Shown: positions 42,236-54,105 of the stretch, in pieces
Numbering within the stretch: the first letter of the stretch is position 1
How the letters are laid out: each line of letters opens with the position of its first letter
Source of the DNA: Halobacillus alkaliphilus
GTDB lineage: Bacteria; Bacillota; Bacilli; Bacillales; Halobacillaceae
Direction: 5' to 3'
Assembly: GCF_900113125.1 (NCBI RefSeq)
Contig: NZ_FOOG01000001.1
Span: 1-64,000 of the forward strand
DNA: 64,000 nucleotides
The notes under the pieces: model-generated
Databases searched by the model: none
The model's input: the letters and a program-made list of their open reading frames with translations, nothing else
Told to the model about the DNA's origin: nothing
Program-made: the position numbers and the translations under genes

Positions 42236-43999
42236 ATGGAACGTGTGCAAAGCGGATCTTTACGTAAAGACCATTTAGGTCAAGAAGTCACTTTGAAAGG
42301 CTGGGTGCAAAAGCGCAGGGACCTTGGGGGTTTGATTTTTATCGACCTGCGCGACAGGTCCGGACTTGTTCAGGTAGTATTTAATCCAGAAACATCTAAC
42401 GAAGCATTAAATACAGCTGAGAATGTTCGCAGTGAATACGTGCTGGAAATAATAGGTGAAGTAGTCGCCAGGGATGAGAAGACGATTAATCCGAGTATCG
42501 GCACAGGAGAAATCGAGGTGGCAGCTCAATCTGTAACGATTCTAAATAAAGCGAAAACACCTCCATTTATGATTGAAGAACAGTCCGAGGTTTCTGAGGA
42601 TCTTCGTTTGAAATATCGCTACCTTGATCTTAGAAGAAAGGAAATGCAGGATACCTTTAAGCTTCGCCATCAAGCTACTCAATCCATCCGTAACTTTTTA
42701 AATGAAGAGGAATTCCTGGAAATGGAAACTCCTATGCTAACAAAAAGCACGCCAGAAGGAGCAAGAGACTACCTTGTGCCGAGCCGTGTACATGAGGGAC
42801 AGTTTTATGCATTACCTCAATCACCACAGTTATTTAAACAAATGCTGATGATGTCTGGTTTCGAAAAGTATTATCAGATTGCCCGTTGTTTCCGCGATGA
42901 GGATTTACGCGCGGACCGACAGCCAGAGTTTACGCAAGTGGATATTGAAACATCGTTCATGTCTAAGGATGAAATTATGACTATGACCGAACGCATGATG
43001 AAGAAAGTAATGAAAGAAGTTAAAGGGATCGAGGTTTCTACTCCATTTCCAAGGATGTCCTACGAAGAGGCAATGGAGCGGTATGGGTCGGATAAACCCG
43101 ATACACGATTTGGTTTAGAACTTGTAAACTTATCGGAAGAGGTTGAAAATTCTGGTTTCAAAGTATTCAGTGGAGCTGTTTCTTCCGGTGGTCAGGTTAG
43201 CGCCATTAACGTTGAAGGCAAGGCTGATGAGTTCTCCCGTAAAGATATTGACAAAATGACGGAAGATGTTAAAGTCTACGGTGCAAAAGGACTAGCGTGG
43301 CTTAAAGTAAAAGATGGGGAATTTAATGGACCTATCGCTAAATTCTTTACAGAAGAAGAAGCGGACCTGATTAAATCGAAGACAGGAGCAACTGAAGGAG
43401 ATCTTCTACTATTTGTAGCCGATAAAACATCAGTCGTATATGACAGTCTTGGAGCACTGAGACAGAAGTTAGCCCGTCGTCTTGATTTAATTGAAGAAGA
43501 TCGCTTTAACTTCTTGTGGGTTACCGACTGGCCGCTACTGGAGTACGATGAAGAGGAAGAGCGATATTTTGCAGCTCATCATCCATTTACGAAGCCAGCG
43601 GAAAAGGATATGGAGCAACTGCATACAAATCCTCAGGATGTTCATGCAGAAGCCTACGATATTGTACTAAATGGTTATGAACTGGGCGGAGGTTCGCTGC
43701 GTATCCATCAAAGAGAAGTACAGAATCAAATGTTTGAAGTTCTTGGGTTCAGTCAGGAAGAAGCGGAAGAACAGTTCGGTTTCTTACTTGAAGCTTTAGA
43801 ATATGGAGCACCGCCTCATGGAGGTATTGCCCTTGGATTTGACCGATTTGTTATGCTGCTTGCCGGTCGTACGAATCTTCGTGATACCATTTTATTTCCA
43901 AAGACAGCTTCAGCAACAGATCCAATGACCAATGCACCCGGAAGTGTAAGCAAGGCTCAATTAGACGAGCTTCACCTGCAATTAAAGCCTAAAGAATAA
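42236..43999 (+). CDS. aspS: Aspartyl-tRNA synthetase
   Basis: 587 residues, bacterial type. N-terminal OB fold ([31 protein letters not shown]), class II core with [18 protein letters not shown] (motif 2) and [15 protein letters not shown] (motif 3), with the GAD insertion domain between. Starts two bases after hisS with AGGAGG in place. No terminator is seen before the 6S RNA gene downstream. Confidence 0.97.
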   Translation: MERVQSGSLRKDHLGQEVTLKGWVQKRRDLGGLIFIDLRDRSGLVQVVFNPETSNEALNTAENVRSEYVLEIIGEVVARDEKTINPSIGTGEIEVAAQSVTILNKAKTPPFMIEEQSEVSEDLRLKYRYLDLRRKEMQDTFKLRHQATQSIRNFLNEEEFLEMETPMLTKSTPEGARDYLVPSRVHEGQFYALPQSPQLFKQMLMMSGFEKYYQIARCFRDEDLRADRQPEFTQVDIETSFMSKDEIMTMTERMMKKVMKEVKGIEVSTPFPRMSYEEAMERYGSDKPDTRFGLELVNLSEEVENSGFKVFSGAVSSGGQVSAINVEGKADEFSRKDIDKMTEDVKVYGAKGLAWLKVKDGEFNGPIAKFFTEEEADLIKSKTGATEGDLLLFVADKTSVVYDSLGALRQKLARRLDLIEEDRFNFLWVTDWPLLEYDEEEERYFAAHHPFTKPAEKDMEQLHTNPQDVHAEAYDIVLNGYELGGGSLRIHQREVQNQMFEVLGFSQEEAEEQFGFLLEALEYGAPPHGGIALGFDRFVMLLAGRTNLRDTILFPKTASATDPMTNAPGSVSKAQLDELHLQLKPKE

Positions 44000-44033
44000 A
44001 TAGAAAATCTGTCTTAAATCTGGCTTGTTATTG

Positions 44034-44062
44034 TTGATAAGGATATATATATATGCTATGAT
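44034..44062 (+). promoter_or_regulatory. Promoter of the 6S RNA gene
   Basis: TTGATA (44034-44039), a 17-bp AT-rich spacer ending in TGC (extended -10), and TATGAT (44057-44062). Start expected near 44069. Confidence 0.7.
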
Positions 44063-44068
44063 TGTTTT

Positions 44069-44290
44069 ACAAATTAAACGGATCAATCCTGATGTGTACG
44101 TTGTTCGAATGTACGTTTTGACCGAACATTTTTGAAACGGGAGCCCGGTGTTTCCATACGGAATGCATGCCTCTTAACCATCACTGATGGGAGGACGCAG
44201 GAAGTGTGGAACAGGGCACCCACCTGCCTGGAGCGGGTTCAAAACTCATGATACAACGGCACAATTGGGATTGGTCTTTTAATTTAATTA
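44069..44290 (+). ncRNA. ssrS: 6S RNA (bsrA/SsrS-type)
   Basis: The 5' AAATTAAA-GATCAATCC (44080-44097 region) pairs with GGATTGG-TC-TTTTAATTT near the 3' end, forming the closing stem. TCCTGATGTG after it matches the 5' end of Bacillus 6S-1 RNA by recall. A large internal single-stranded bulge between the arms mimics an open promoter, with which 6S RNA sequesters sigma-A RNA polymerase. In B. subtilis bsrA lies just downstream of aspS. Ends are approximate (about 220 nt; B. subtilis is about 190). Confidence 0.85.
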
Positions 44291-44296
44291 CATAAG

Positions 44297-44337
44297 ATAA
44301 AAAAGGAAGCCCTCTCTTAGAGGGCTTCCTTTTTTAT
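44297..44337. terminator. Bidirectional terminator of 6S RNA and the rsfA-like gene
   Basis: AAGGAAGCCCTCT (from 44303) pairs with AGAGGGCTTCCTT (to 44332) around CTTA, with T6 on the plus side and T6 on the minus strand (the A-run at 44298-44304). It overlaps the stop region of the convergent gene. Confidence 0.93.
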
Positions 44338-44996
44338 CTTGCCACATTTTCCAGATTACCGTTTTTCTCCATACGGAACTGAGGTTTATAAGCATAGTCC
44401 TGTTCTTCAAACATAACCATTTTTCTTGCTCGATCCATAATTTGGATTAATGCCTGGTAATCTTCTGTCATAGTTTCTAATTGTCTATTTAACTGTTGGT
44501 TCTGATCCAATAGTTGTTTATTTTTCTCTTGAAGCTCGAACAATTGTTTTTTAGCTGAATCACTGCCCAAGGTTTCTTTTTGAAGGTTTTTTAAATATCG
44601 AATGACATGGGAAAGCTGGATCTCTGGTTCTGGCTGATAGTGCATCGCTGGCTGCTCACTCACAATCTTACTTTCTTCGAATATAACAGGCTCTTCTGCA
44701 GGTTCTGACTCATAAGTCACACGTGCAGGCATTTCTTTGTAAACTGGATTTTGGCGAGCTTCACTACGTTTCTTCTCTTTTCTTTGCTTTTTAGCCAGTT
44801 CTACGGCCTGCTCATATTTTTGACGAACTTCGGCATTCCACCTGAATCCGCAAGCAGCGGATGTACGGTTTAATGCATCTCCTACTTCGTCAAACGCTTT
44901 TAATTGGGTGCTTCCTTCACGGATATGGCGAAGAACCGTTTCTGCTAGTAATAAATCATCTTCATGAGACCATGCATCTTGTCTTACTTTAGGCAT
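44334..44996 (-). CDS. RsfA-family transcription regulator
   Basis: 220 residues. An N-terminal Myb/SANT-like helical domain (about 5-60, VRQDAWSHEDDLLLAETVLRHIREG) is followed by the conserved TSAACGFRWNAEVRQKY. A charged linker and a coiled coil (about 150-205, KKQLFELQEKNKQLLDQNQQLN) follow. Bacillus RsfA and YlbO are forespore regulators of this family. Which paralogue this is cannot be decided. Start 44996 has AGGAG eight bases upstream; a GTG three codons earlier is too close to that site. The neighbour in B. subtilis at this place, tcdA (yrvM), is absent. Confidence 0.85.
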   Translation of the reverse strand: MPKVRQDAWSHEDDLLLAETVLRHIREGSTQLKAFDEVGDALNRTSAACGFRWNAEVRQKYEQAVELAKKQRKEKKRSEARQNPVYKEMPARVTYESEPAEEPVIFEESKIVSEQPAMHYQPEPEIQLSHVIRYLKNLQKETLGSDSAKKQLFELQEKNKQLLDQNQQLNRQLETMTEDYQALIQIMDRARKMVMFEEQDYAYKPQFRMEKNGNLENVAR

Positions 44997-45133
44997 ATTT
45001 TCCACTCCTGTATGTTTTCCAGGTTTGTATGATAAAGCTCTTTTTTAAGTTGGAATGCTTTGCTTTGTCCACACCTAGAAAAGTAGTTTTTCAGATTTAG
45101 TTGTAGTGTAGCCAACAGAAAGTGGAAATATAC

Positions 45134-46408
45134 TTAAGTAGATTTACGATTTTTTATTTTTTTCCATACTTGCTGTAGAGCTTGTTCGAATTTTCCGGTA
45201 GCTTTTGGTTCGTAATACGTGCGGTTCTTGATGGTGTCAGGTAAGTATTGTTGGTCCACCCAGCCATTTTCAAAATTGTGAGGATACTGATATTCTAGGC
45301 CTCTGCCTAATTGTGAAGCTCCCTTATAATGAGAGTCTTTCAAATGGGCAGGAACTTCTCCGCTTTTACCATTTCGAATGTCTGATAGGGCTGCATCGAG
45401 TGCTTTATAGGCACTATTTGACTTAGGTGACAAAGCAAGTTCCGTAACGATAACAGATAGAGGAATCCGAGCTTCGGGAAAACCAATTCTTTCTGCTGCC
45501 TGTATAGCGGAAAGTGCTCTTGGACCAGCCTGGGGATTGGCAAGCCCGATGTCCTCATAGGCGATGACCACAAGCCTGCGCCCAATACTATCGAGATCTC
45601 CGGCTTCTATCAAACGTCCAAGGTAGTGAAGAGATGCGTCTACATCGCTGCCTCGGATTGATTTCTGAAAAGCAGAGAGTACATCATAGTGGGCATCTCC
45701 ATCCTTATCATGAGAAAAGCTTTTCTTTTGCATACACTCCTCAGCGATCTCCAAATTAATAGGAATACGTTTGTCTTCCATAGGGGTGGAGAAAGCGGCA
45801 AGCTCTAGTCCATTCAAGGCAGCTCTGAGGTCTCCGTTCGCCGCATGGGCAAAATGATCGACAGCTTCGGAGGTAAGCTCAAGTTCTAAATCTCCAATCC
45901 CCTGTTCTTTGTCCTCTGTGGCCCGGTAAATCGCCTGCTTGATTTCATCTGGTGTGAGTTTATAAAGTTCAAATAGATGACAACGGCTCCTGATCGCTGG
46001 ATTGATGGAATGGTATGGATTACTTGTCGTACAGCCGATTAGAGTTAACCGATTACTCTCAAGATGAGGAAGCAGAAAATCTTGCTTTGCTTTATCCAGG
46101 CGATGGACTTCGTCAAGGATGAGAACGAGCTGTCCATGCATCTTGGCTTCTTCAACAGCAATTTCCATATCTTTCTTTTTATCAGTAACGGCATTTAAGT
46201 TTTTGAAGGGGATTTTTAGGCTTTTAGCTAGTGCGGTAGCCATCGATGTCTTACCCGTGCCGGGAGGACCGAATAGGATCATGGAAGCCAGGCGATTCGC
46301 TGTTATCATTCGGTGAATCGTTTTTCCTTCGTCCACCAGGTGGGACTGTCCTATAATTTCGTTTAAATTGGAAGGACGCATGCGGAATGCGAGTGGTTGC
46401 TGGCTCAT
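45134..46408 (-). CDS. rarA: Replication-associated recombination protein RarA (MgsA)
   Basis: 424 residues. AAA+ ATPase with Walker A GPPGTGKTSMA (about 46-56), Walker B LILDEVHRLDK, sensor-1 IGCTTSNPYHSINPAI, and a C-terminal tetramerisation domain (ALSAIQAAERIGFPEARIPLS). RarA acts at stalled replication forks, related to clamp-loader ATPases. It is divergent from the yczE-like gene and sits just before the cymR operon as in B. subtilis (yrvN). Confidence 0.95.
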   Translation of the reverse strand: MSQQPLAFRMRPSNLNEIIGQSHLVDEGKTIHRMITANRLASMILFGPPGTGKTSMATALAKSLKIPFKNLNAVTDKKKDMEIAVEEAKMHGQLVLILDEVHRLDKAKQDFLLPHLESNRLTLIGCTTSNPYHSINPAIRSRCHLFELYKLTPDEIKQAIYRATEDKEQGIGDLELELTSEAVDHFAHAANGDLRAALNGLELAAFSTPMEDKRIPINLEIAEECMQKKSFSHDKDGDAHYDVLSAFQKSIRGSDVDASLHYLGRLIEAGDLDSIGRRLVVIAYEDIGLANPQAGPRALSAIQAAERIGFPEARIPLSVIVTELALSPKSNSAYKALDAALSDIRNGKSGEVPAHLKDSHYKGASQLGRGLEYQYPHNFENGWVDQQYLPDTIKNRTYYEPKATGKFEQALQQVWKKIKNRKST

Positions 46409-46796
46409 ACATCAAGCTCCTTTTTAAGTATGTTTATGCTAAAGTTAATTGCTGATCTTTATAAGATGATATTCTGTTATACGTTACGTAGAAAGGGAAT
46501 GAGTATTTTCCCCGCTTCTTGGCTCGACATGGATGTGTAAAATTGATGTTCGATGAAAGAGCGTCACATTCGTTAAACCGTCGAACTTGATCAAAGAAAA
46601 GGTCATATACCAAACCCCTTGAAATCGAACAAAGGGTTTATCCATAGTAAGGGAACTTATATTAAGAAAAATCTAACATTGAACTATATCAGATTTAGTT
46701 ATAAATGTAAGGTTAGATGGATTACTGAGAAAATGCAAGAGACTTGCCATTCATGCTATAATAACGTTTGGTATAATAGAGAGAGGAGGGATTAGG
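46409..46796. other. Divergent intergenic region between rarA and the yczE-like gene
   Basis: No gene is seen in this stretch. It contains a small hairpin (AAACCCCTT with AAAGGGTTT, about 46612-46640). Two TATAAT boxes lie near 46756 (with TGC, an extended -10) and 46774, ahead of the yczE-like/cymR transcription unit; the -35 elements are poor. Confidence 0.4.
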
Positions 46797-47480
46797 TTGA
46801 GTTTAAACCACCCTCAGATGCATGAGAATTTTGTTAGGTGGACTTTTTTTATAGTAGGAGTGATTATACTTGGTCTTGGTATATCCATGACCATGCAAGT
46901 AAAGGATTTTGGAATCGGGCCCTGGGATGTTTTCCATTACGGACTTTTTCTCCAGTTTGGTTTAACAGTAGGAACCTGGTCCATTATCGCTGGGCTTGTT
47001 ATCGTTACTTTACATGCTCTCTATAAGAAGAGACTCCCGAAGATTGGTACCATATTAAACATGATTTTTATTGGTATATTTATTGATTTTTTTAATTGGC
47101 TGCTTCCAAGTCCTGAAATCATGACCGTTCAAATTATCGTATTTGTTCTAGGTACTATTGTAATCGCCTTAGGAATTGGTATATATGTATCTTCCGGCAT
47201 AGGGGCGGGACCGAGAGACAGTTTAATGTTGATGATCTCTGAAGCAATGGGTTGGAAAGTTTCAACCGTAAGAAACGGCATTGAGATCACAGTGGCTGTG
47301 CTTGGTTTCGCTCTTGGCGGTCCTGTAGGAATTGGAACTGTATTTATTGCGTTATTTTTAGGAACTTTTGTAGGATATACGCTACCTGCGTCCCAACGAT
47401 TGTTACAGTTTTTAATAATGAAAGGTGACTTATATGAAGATATCTACCAAAGGCCGTTACGGTCTAACCATTATGATTGA
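46797..47480 (+). CDS. YczE/YitT-family membrane protein
   Basis: 227 residues with about five membrane helices. Signatures are FGIGPWDVFHYGL (about 41-53) and GIYVSSGIGAGPRDSLMLMISE, both characteristic of the YczE/YitT (DUF161-like) membrane family, which is thought to be transport-related. It starts at TTG 46797, with GAGAGGAGGG just upstream. Its last 47 bp overlap the cymR coding region in another frame, an unusually long overlap. This is not the B. subtilis arrangement, where cymR follows rarA directly. Confidence 0.85.
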   Translation: MSLNHPQMHENFVRWTFFIVGVIILGLGISMTMQVKDFGIGPWDVFHYGLFLQFGLTVGTWSIIAGLVIVTLHALYKKRLPKIGTILNMIFIGIFIDFFNWLLPSPEIMTVQIIVFVLGTIVIALGIGIYVSSGIGAGPRDSLMLMISEAMGWKVSTVRNGIEITVAVLGFALGGPVGIGTVFIALFLGTFVGYTLPASQRLLQFLIMKGDLYEDIYQRPLRSNHYD

Positions 47481-47853
47481 ATTAGCCAGGAAATATGGAG
47501 ATGGTCCGATATCTCTAAAGCAGATTGCAAGAGACAATGGACTGTCTGAGCATTATTTGGAACAATTAATTGCTCCTCTACGAAATGCAAGTTTAGTTAA
47601 AAGCGTAAGGGGGGCTTACGGCGGCTATATGCTGACAAAAGCACCTCACGAAATTACTGCAGGAGATGTTATTCGTATCCTGGAAGGACCGATTACCCCT
47701 GTGGAAGGCATTGAAGATGAGGAGCCCGCCAAACAAGCTCTATGGAAAAGAGTGCGTGATGCTGTTAAGGATGTACTGGATACGACCACTCTTGAAGATT
47801 TGAAAGATCATGTAGACGACCAGACTCAGGATGCGTACATGTTTTATATTTAA
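47434..47853 (+). CDS. cymR: Cysteine metabolism repressor CymR (Rrf2 family)
   Basis: 139 residues. Rrf2-type winged helix begins MKISTKGRYGLTIMIELA; ISLKQIARDNGLSEHYLEQL is the recognition region, and the wing is VRGAYGGYML. There is no cysteine at all, so it has no Fe-S cluster, and Pro is at residue 25 where staphylococcal CymR has its redox cysteine. CymR represses cysteine/sulfur genes in complex with CysK. ATG 47434 follows GAAAGGTGA. It is 20 bp before iscS. Confidence 0.93.
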   Translation: MKISTKGRYGLTIMIELARKYGDGPISLKQIARDNGLSEHYLEQLIAPLRNASLVKSVRGAYGGYMLTKAPHEITAGDVIRILEGPITPVEGIEDEEPAKQALWKRVRDAVKDVLDTTTLEDLKDHVDDQTQDAYMFYI

Positions 47854-47872
47854 TAGGTGGAGGTGAGAATGA

Positions 47873-50142
<2,270 letters not shown>

Positions 50143-50149
50143 GCAAATG

Positions 50150-50181
50150 GTCATGTCCGTTATTAAGGACATGACTTTTTT
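50150..50181 (+). terminator. Terminator after mnmA
   Basis: GTCATGTCC (50150-50158) pairs perfectly with GGACATGAC (50167-50175), followed by TTTTTT. Confidence 0.88.
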
Positions 50182-50207
50182 ACATATTTTTAAAAAGGAG
50201 CGAGAAC

Positions 50208-50866
50208 ATGGATAAACTAAAGCAAGGTATTGAAGAGATGCAAAATCATAATTATGAGGAGGCGGCCCGTCTTTTCACTGAATCCATTGATGAAAATCCT
50301 AAACAGCCGGTTGGTTATATTAACTTTGGAAACCTGCTTACGCACATGAATGATTATGAACGTGCAGCCCGTTTTTTAATAGAGCTATTGAGCTTGATGA
50401 AGAAGCCGCTACAGCTTATTACGGACTGGGGAATGTTTATTATGAACAGGAAAAGTTCACAAAAGCTCAAGAGCAGTTTCTTCAAGCCATTCAAAAAGGT
50501 TTAGATGAAGCCGATGTCCACTTTATGCTGGGGATGACTTTTGTACATCAAGAGTATACGAAGCTTGCTCTTCCTTATTTACTTCGAGCTGCTGAACTGG
50601 CTCCTGAAGATGTAGATATCCAATTTCAATATGGTCTCTGTTTAGCTCAGAACGGCCAGATTGAAGGTGCTGAACAGGCTATGAAACGTGTGCTACAATT
50701 GGAGGAAGAACATAGTGACGCTTACTACAATTTGGGAGTGGTCGCTCTTCATAAAGAAGATGCGAAATCAGCACTCTTCCATTTTAATCGAGCACTTGAA
50801 ATTCAGCCAGAGCACATGCTGGCTTCTCATGCAAAGGCCCAAGTGGAACAAGCGTTAAACGAGTAA
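50208..50866 (+). pseudogene. Tetratricopeptide repeat protein, frameshifted (YrrB-like)
   Basis: Residues predicted from 50208 give TPR units up to YERAARF. The frame then breaks at a run of six T (50372-50377). Adding one T restores a continuous TPR protein (NRAIELDEEAATAYYGLGNVYYEQ onward) through to 50866, giving about 219 residues and six or so repeats. As read, the first frame ends at 50504 and the second runs 50525-50866. The position between mnmA and recD2 matches B. subtilis yrrB, a scaffold-like TPR protein. Because the break is in a homopolymer, a sequencing error is possible. Confidence 0.85.
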
Positions 50867-50887
50867 TAATTGAAGGAGAAAGATGGC

Positions 50888-53212
50888 ATGACACAACAAA
50901 CGCTCTTTTCTGAATCGAACGAAGAACGTCCTTATGTTAAAGGTGAACTCAATCGAATGATCTTTCACAATGAGGCTGAGCATTTTTCCATCGCTGCGAT
51001 CACCGTAACTGAAACAAATGAAGAGACGGATGTGGACTCACTGGTGATTAAAGGACACTTTTCTCCTCTGGAAGAAGGAGAAACCTATATCTTTTATGGT
51101 CAATTCCGTAACCACCAGAAATTTGGACTACAATATGAGGTAGAGATGTATAACCGTGTCTTGCCTGAAACAAAAGATGGGCTGGTTCACTATTTATCGA
51201 GTGATTTGTTTCACGGCATAGGTAAGAGGACGGCTGAGCGTATCGTTGATCATTTAGGGGAACAAGCGATATCGTTTATATTAGAAGACAGAGATGCTTT
51301 AGATAAAGTACCTAAGCTTACTAAGGAAAAAGCAGATCAATTATATAAATCGCTAAAGGAGCATCAAGGTTTTGAGCACGTGATGATTCATCTTTCTCAA
51401 TACGGTTTCGGGTTGAAGTTATCTCAGAAAATTTATGAGGTCTTTAAAGATCAAACCCTTGCCATTATTGAAGAAGATCCTTATCAGCTTGTATTTAAAG
51501 TCGAAGGTTTCGGTTTTCATCGTGCAGATGAAATGGCTAGGATGCAGAATCTATCTCATGATCATCCTACCAGACTCAGAGCAGCATGTTTGTACATGAT
51601 GCAAAAAAGCATGTCTGCCGGGCACACTTACCTTCCTACCGAAGAATGTCTTGTCCAGGTTGATCAGTTACTAAACACAGGACTTGAAGCTTCTATCTCC
51701 TTCGATCAACTATCAGAGCAAATCATCCATCTGGGGCAGGAAAAGTATGTATATATAGAAGAAGAGCGTATTTATTTACCTACGCTATATTTCGCAGAAA
51801 ACGGCTTTTGCCGTAATATCGAACGTATTCTAGAAGGAGAGTTGGAAACCCAGCATACTCAGGCGGATCTCATGAAAATTATTGGAAGCATTGAAGAAGA
51901 GGAAGCAATGAGTTATGGAGAAGACCAATTTAACGCAATTGAGAAAACGTTACAGTCCAAGCTTATGATTTTGACTGGAGGCCCCGGAACTGGAAAAACA
52001 ACGGTTATCAAGGGAATCATTCAGTCTTATGCAGAGTTAAATGACGTCTCAATTGACCCGGAAGACTATGATTCGGATCAGCCTTTCCCTTTTGTCTTGG
52101 CTGCACCAACAGGACGGGCTGCTAAACGTATGACGGAATCCACTGGCATGCCTGCAAGCACGATCCACCGTTTGCTGGGATGGGACGGTCATGAACAATT
52201 TGAGCGCAACCAGAATAATCCTTTAGAAGGTAAGGTTCTCATCATCGATGAATTTTCCATGGTGGATATTTGGCTTGCTAACCAATTGTTCCGTGCCGTT
52301 CCTTCAGGTATGCAGGTCCTCATAGTAGGTGATGAAGATCAACTTCCCTCTGTAGGCCCCGGTCAAGTTCTTGCCGATCTGCTTGCTTCCGAACAGCTCC
52401 CATCTTCCAAACTGACGGAAGTGTATCGTCAAAAAGAAGGTTCAAAAATCATTCAGCTTGCGCATGAGATTAAAAATAATCAATGTACTGCGGTATCACT
52501 GGCTAAAGAGCATGATTTTAATTTTATACCTGCTCGGGAGAATCAGCTTGCTGATATCGTTACCCATATTGTAAAAAAAGCGATTGACAAGGGTATTAAC
52601 CTTAGAGAATTGCAAGTTCTTGTTCCGATGTATCGCACAGAAGTTGGTATTCATAAGTTGAATTCGGAGATTCAGCGAGTGGTAAATCCTAAAAGCAAAC
52701 AGAAGCGGGATATCCAATTTAATGATCAAACATATCGAAAAGGAGATAAAGTCATTCAGTTGGTAAATCAGCCCGAAGATGGAGTTTATAATGGGGATAT
52801 AGGCGAAATTGTTGCGATATTTCGTGAGGAAGAAAACGTAGATGGTGTAGAACAGGTCGTCGTTGATTTTGACGGAAAAGAAATTGTTTATCCAAAAAAA
52901 GATTTGAACAATGTAATGCTCGCTTATTGCACATCGATCCACAAATCGCAAGGAAGTGAGTTTTCAATTGTCATTCTTCCAGTAGTACGAAGCTACAAAA
53001 GAATGCTTAGGAAAAATTTGCTCTACACAGCTATTACTCGTTCTAAGCAATCGCTAATCATCTGTGGAGATCGCAATGCATTTCTTGAAGGCGTAAAGTC
53101 TACGGATACAAACCTTCGTTATACAAGGCTGAAAGAAAAACTTCAGGAGAAGGTGGTCCCGGAAGTGACGGAAAATGAGGAAGAAGAATTGTCCCCTTAC
53201 GATTTTATGTGA
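50888..53212 (+). CDS. recD2: RecD2-type 5'-3' DNA helicase
   Basis: 774 residues. The long RecD-like protein has an N-terminal OB/HhH region (about 1-330), then superfamily 1B helicase motifs: Walker A GGPGTGKTTVIKG, Walker B IIDEFSMVD, GDEDQLPSVGPG, and C-terminal CTSIHKSQGSEF with YTAITRSK. RecD2 works without RecBC, in DNA repair and replication-fork management. ATG 50888 follows AAGGAG nine bases away, not the TTG at 50870. Confidence 0.96.
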   Translation: MTQQTLFSESNEERPYVKGELNRMIFHNEAEHFSIAAITVTETNEETDVDSLVIKGHFSPLEEGETYIFYGQFRNHQKFGLQYEVEMYNRVLPETKDGLVHYLSSDLFHGIGKRTAERIVDHLGEQAISFILEDRDALDKVPKLTKEKADQLYKSLKEHQGFEHVMIHLSQYGFGLKLSQKIYEVFKDQTLAIIEEDPYQLVFKVEGFGFHRADEMARMQNLSHDHPTRLRAACLYMMQKSMSAGHTYLPTEECLVQVDQLLNTGLEASISFDQLSEQIIHLGQEKYVYIEEERIYLPTLYFAENGFCRNIERILEGELETQHTQADLMKIIGSIEEEEAMSYGEDQFNAIEKTLQSKLMILTGGPGTGKTTVIKGIIQSYAELNDVSIDPEDYDSDQPFPFVLAAPTGRAAKRMTESTGMPASTIHRLLGWDGHEQFERNQNNPLEGKVLIIDEFSMVDIWLANQLFRAVPSGMQVLIVGDEDQLPSVGPGQVLADLLASEQLPSSKLTEVYRQKEGSKIIQLAHEIKNNQCTAVSLAKEHDFNFIPARENQLADIVTHIVKKAIDKGINLRELQVLVPMYRTEVGIHKLNSEIQRVVNPKSKQKRDIQFNDQTYRKGDKVIQLVNQPEDGVYNGDIGEIVAIFREEENVDGVEQVVVDFDGKEIVYPKKDLNNVMLAYCTSIHKSQGSEFSIVILPVVRSYKRMLRKNLLYTAITRSKQSLIICGDRNAFLEGVKSTDTNLRYTRLKEKLQEKVVPEVTENEEEELSPYDFM

Positions 53213-53232
53213 AGTTAAGGAGGAGATAAACT

Positions 53233-54048
53233 ATGGAATCTAAACTGGGGATGTCCGGCAGTACTATTTTAAGTGACCCTGTCCAATTTGATCAGTTATT
53301 TAAATCAGGAATTGACCATATTGAAATTGGAGAATTTCCAGATGAAGCTTCTTTTTACCGCTTTCTTAATATGGCGAGGCGGAATCAAGTCTCTTTTGGG
53401 ATTCATTCGCCCCTTATTAGAGGGAACAGCAAGTACGATCTAATCGAACATGTGTCTGTGGATCCTCTGGATGCTCGAATAAATTTTGAAAAGGAAGTCG
53501 CTTTGGCAGCAAGTGTCGGAGCGGAATACATTCTCGTTCACTTTCCATACTTTAAAGGTCCTGTGAGTTCTAACCCTCGGACTAAGATTGAAGAAGGACT
53601 TCGTTACCTCTCTGAGCTGCAGAAAAAATACAAAATCTCTATTGTCTGCGAACCTAAACTTGGTCATAACCGCTCTTCTGCAGGGATCCACTACCTTCAC
53701 CAATTCCCTAAAGAGGTGTGGGGTACCTATCAATTATCTCTTTGTATTGACATGGGAGATTATCGAATGGCAGCCGATGATAAATGGAAAGAATACATCG
53801 TTCCTTTGCTTCCGTACACAACAGTTGTCCATGTACATAATGTAAGTTTTTTAGATGAGAAATATTACTGGGTGCCGATTCATCCAGAACTAAATTCAAA
53901 AGAAGGTCACTTTGATATGAAGTCAATGATTGAAATACTGGCTGAAGAAAAAGGAAGATATTTTATCCTGGAGCATACCCCTCACTCCCGGCCAACTGAA
54001 TCATATGTGGTGGAAGGTATGGAGTGGCTTCATAAACTTATAGAATAA
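53233..54048 (+). CDS. Xylose isomerase-like TIM-barrel protein
   Basis: 271 residues. TIM-barrel sugar-phosphate isomerase/epimerase/endonuclease IV fold. Evidence: HIEIGEFPDEASFY, FGIHSPLIRGNSKYDL, EYILVHFPYF, IVCEPKLG, LCIDMGDYRMA, VVHVHNV, and the closing YFILEHTP. These Glu/Asp/His positions fit a metal-dependent barrel, but neither the substrate nor a pathway is visible. It is 20 bp after recD2, with TAAGGAGGAG immediately upstream, and so may be in that transcript. Confidence 0.8.
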   Translation: MESKLGMSGSTILSDPVQFDQLFKSGIDHIEIGEFPDEASFYRFLNMARRNQVSFGIHSPLIRGNSKYDLIEHVSVDPLDARINFEKEVALAASVGAEYILVHFPYFKGPVSSNPRTKIEEGLRYLSELQKKYKISIVCEPKLGHNRSSAGIHYLHQFPKEVWGTYQLSLCIDMGDYRMAADDKWKEYIVPLLPYTTVVHVHNVSFLDEKYYWVPIHPELNSKEGHFDMKSMIEILAEEKGRYFILEHTPHSRPTESYVVEGMEWLHKLIE

Positions 54049-54105
54049 TGTATGAATATATTTCGGACGGACATACTGTTTTGTAAAAAAGGAGTATGTC
54101 TCCCC

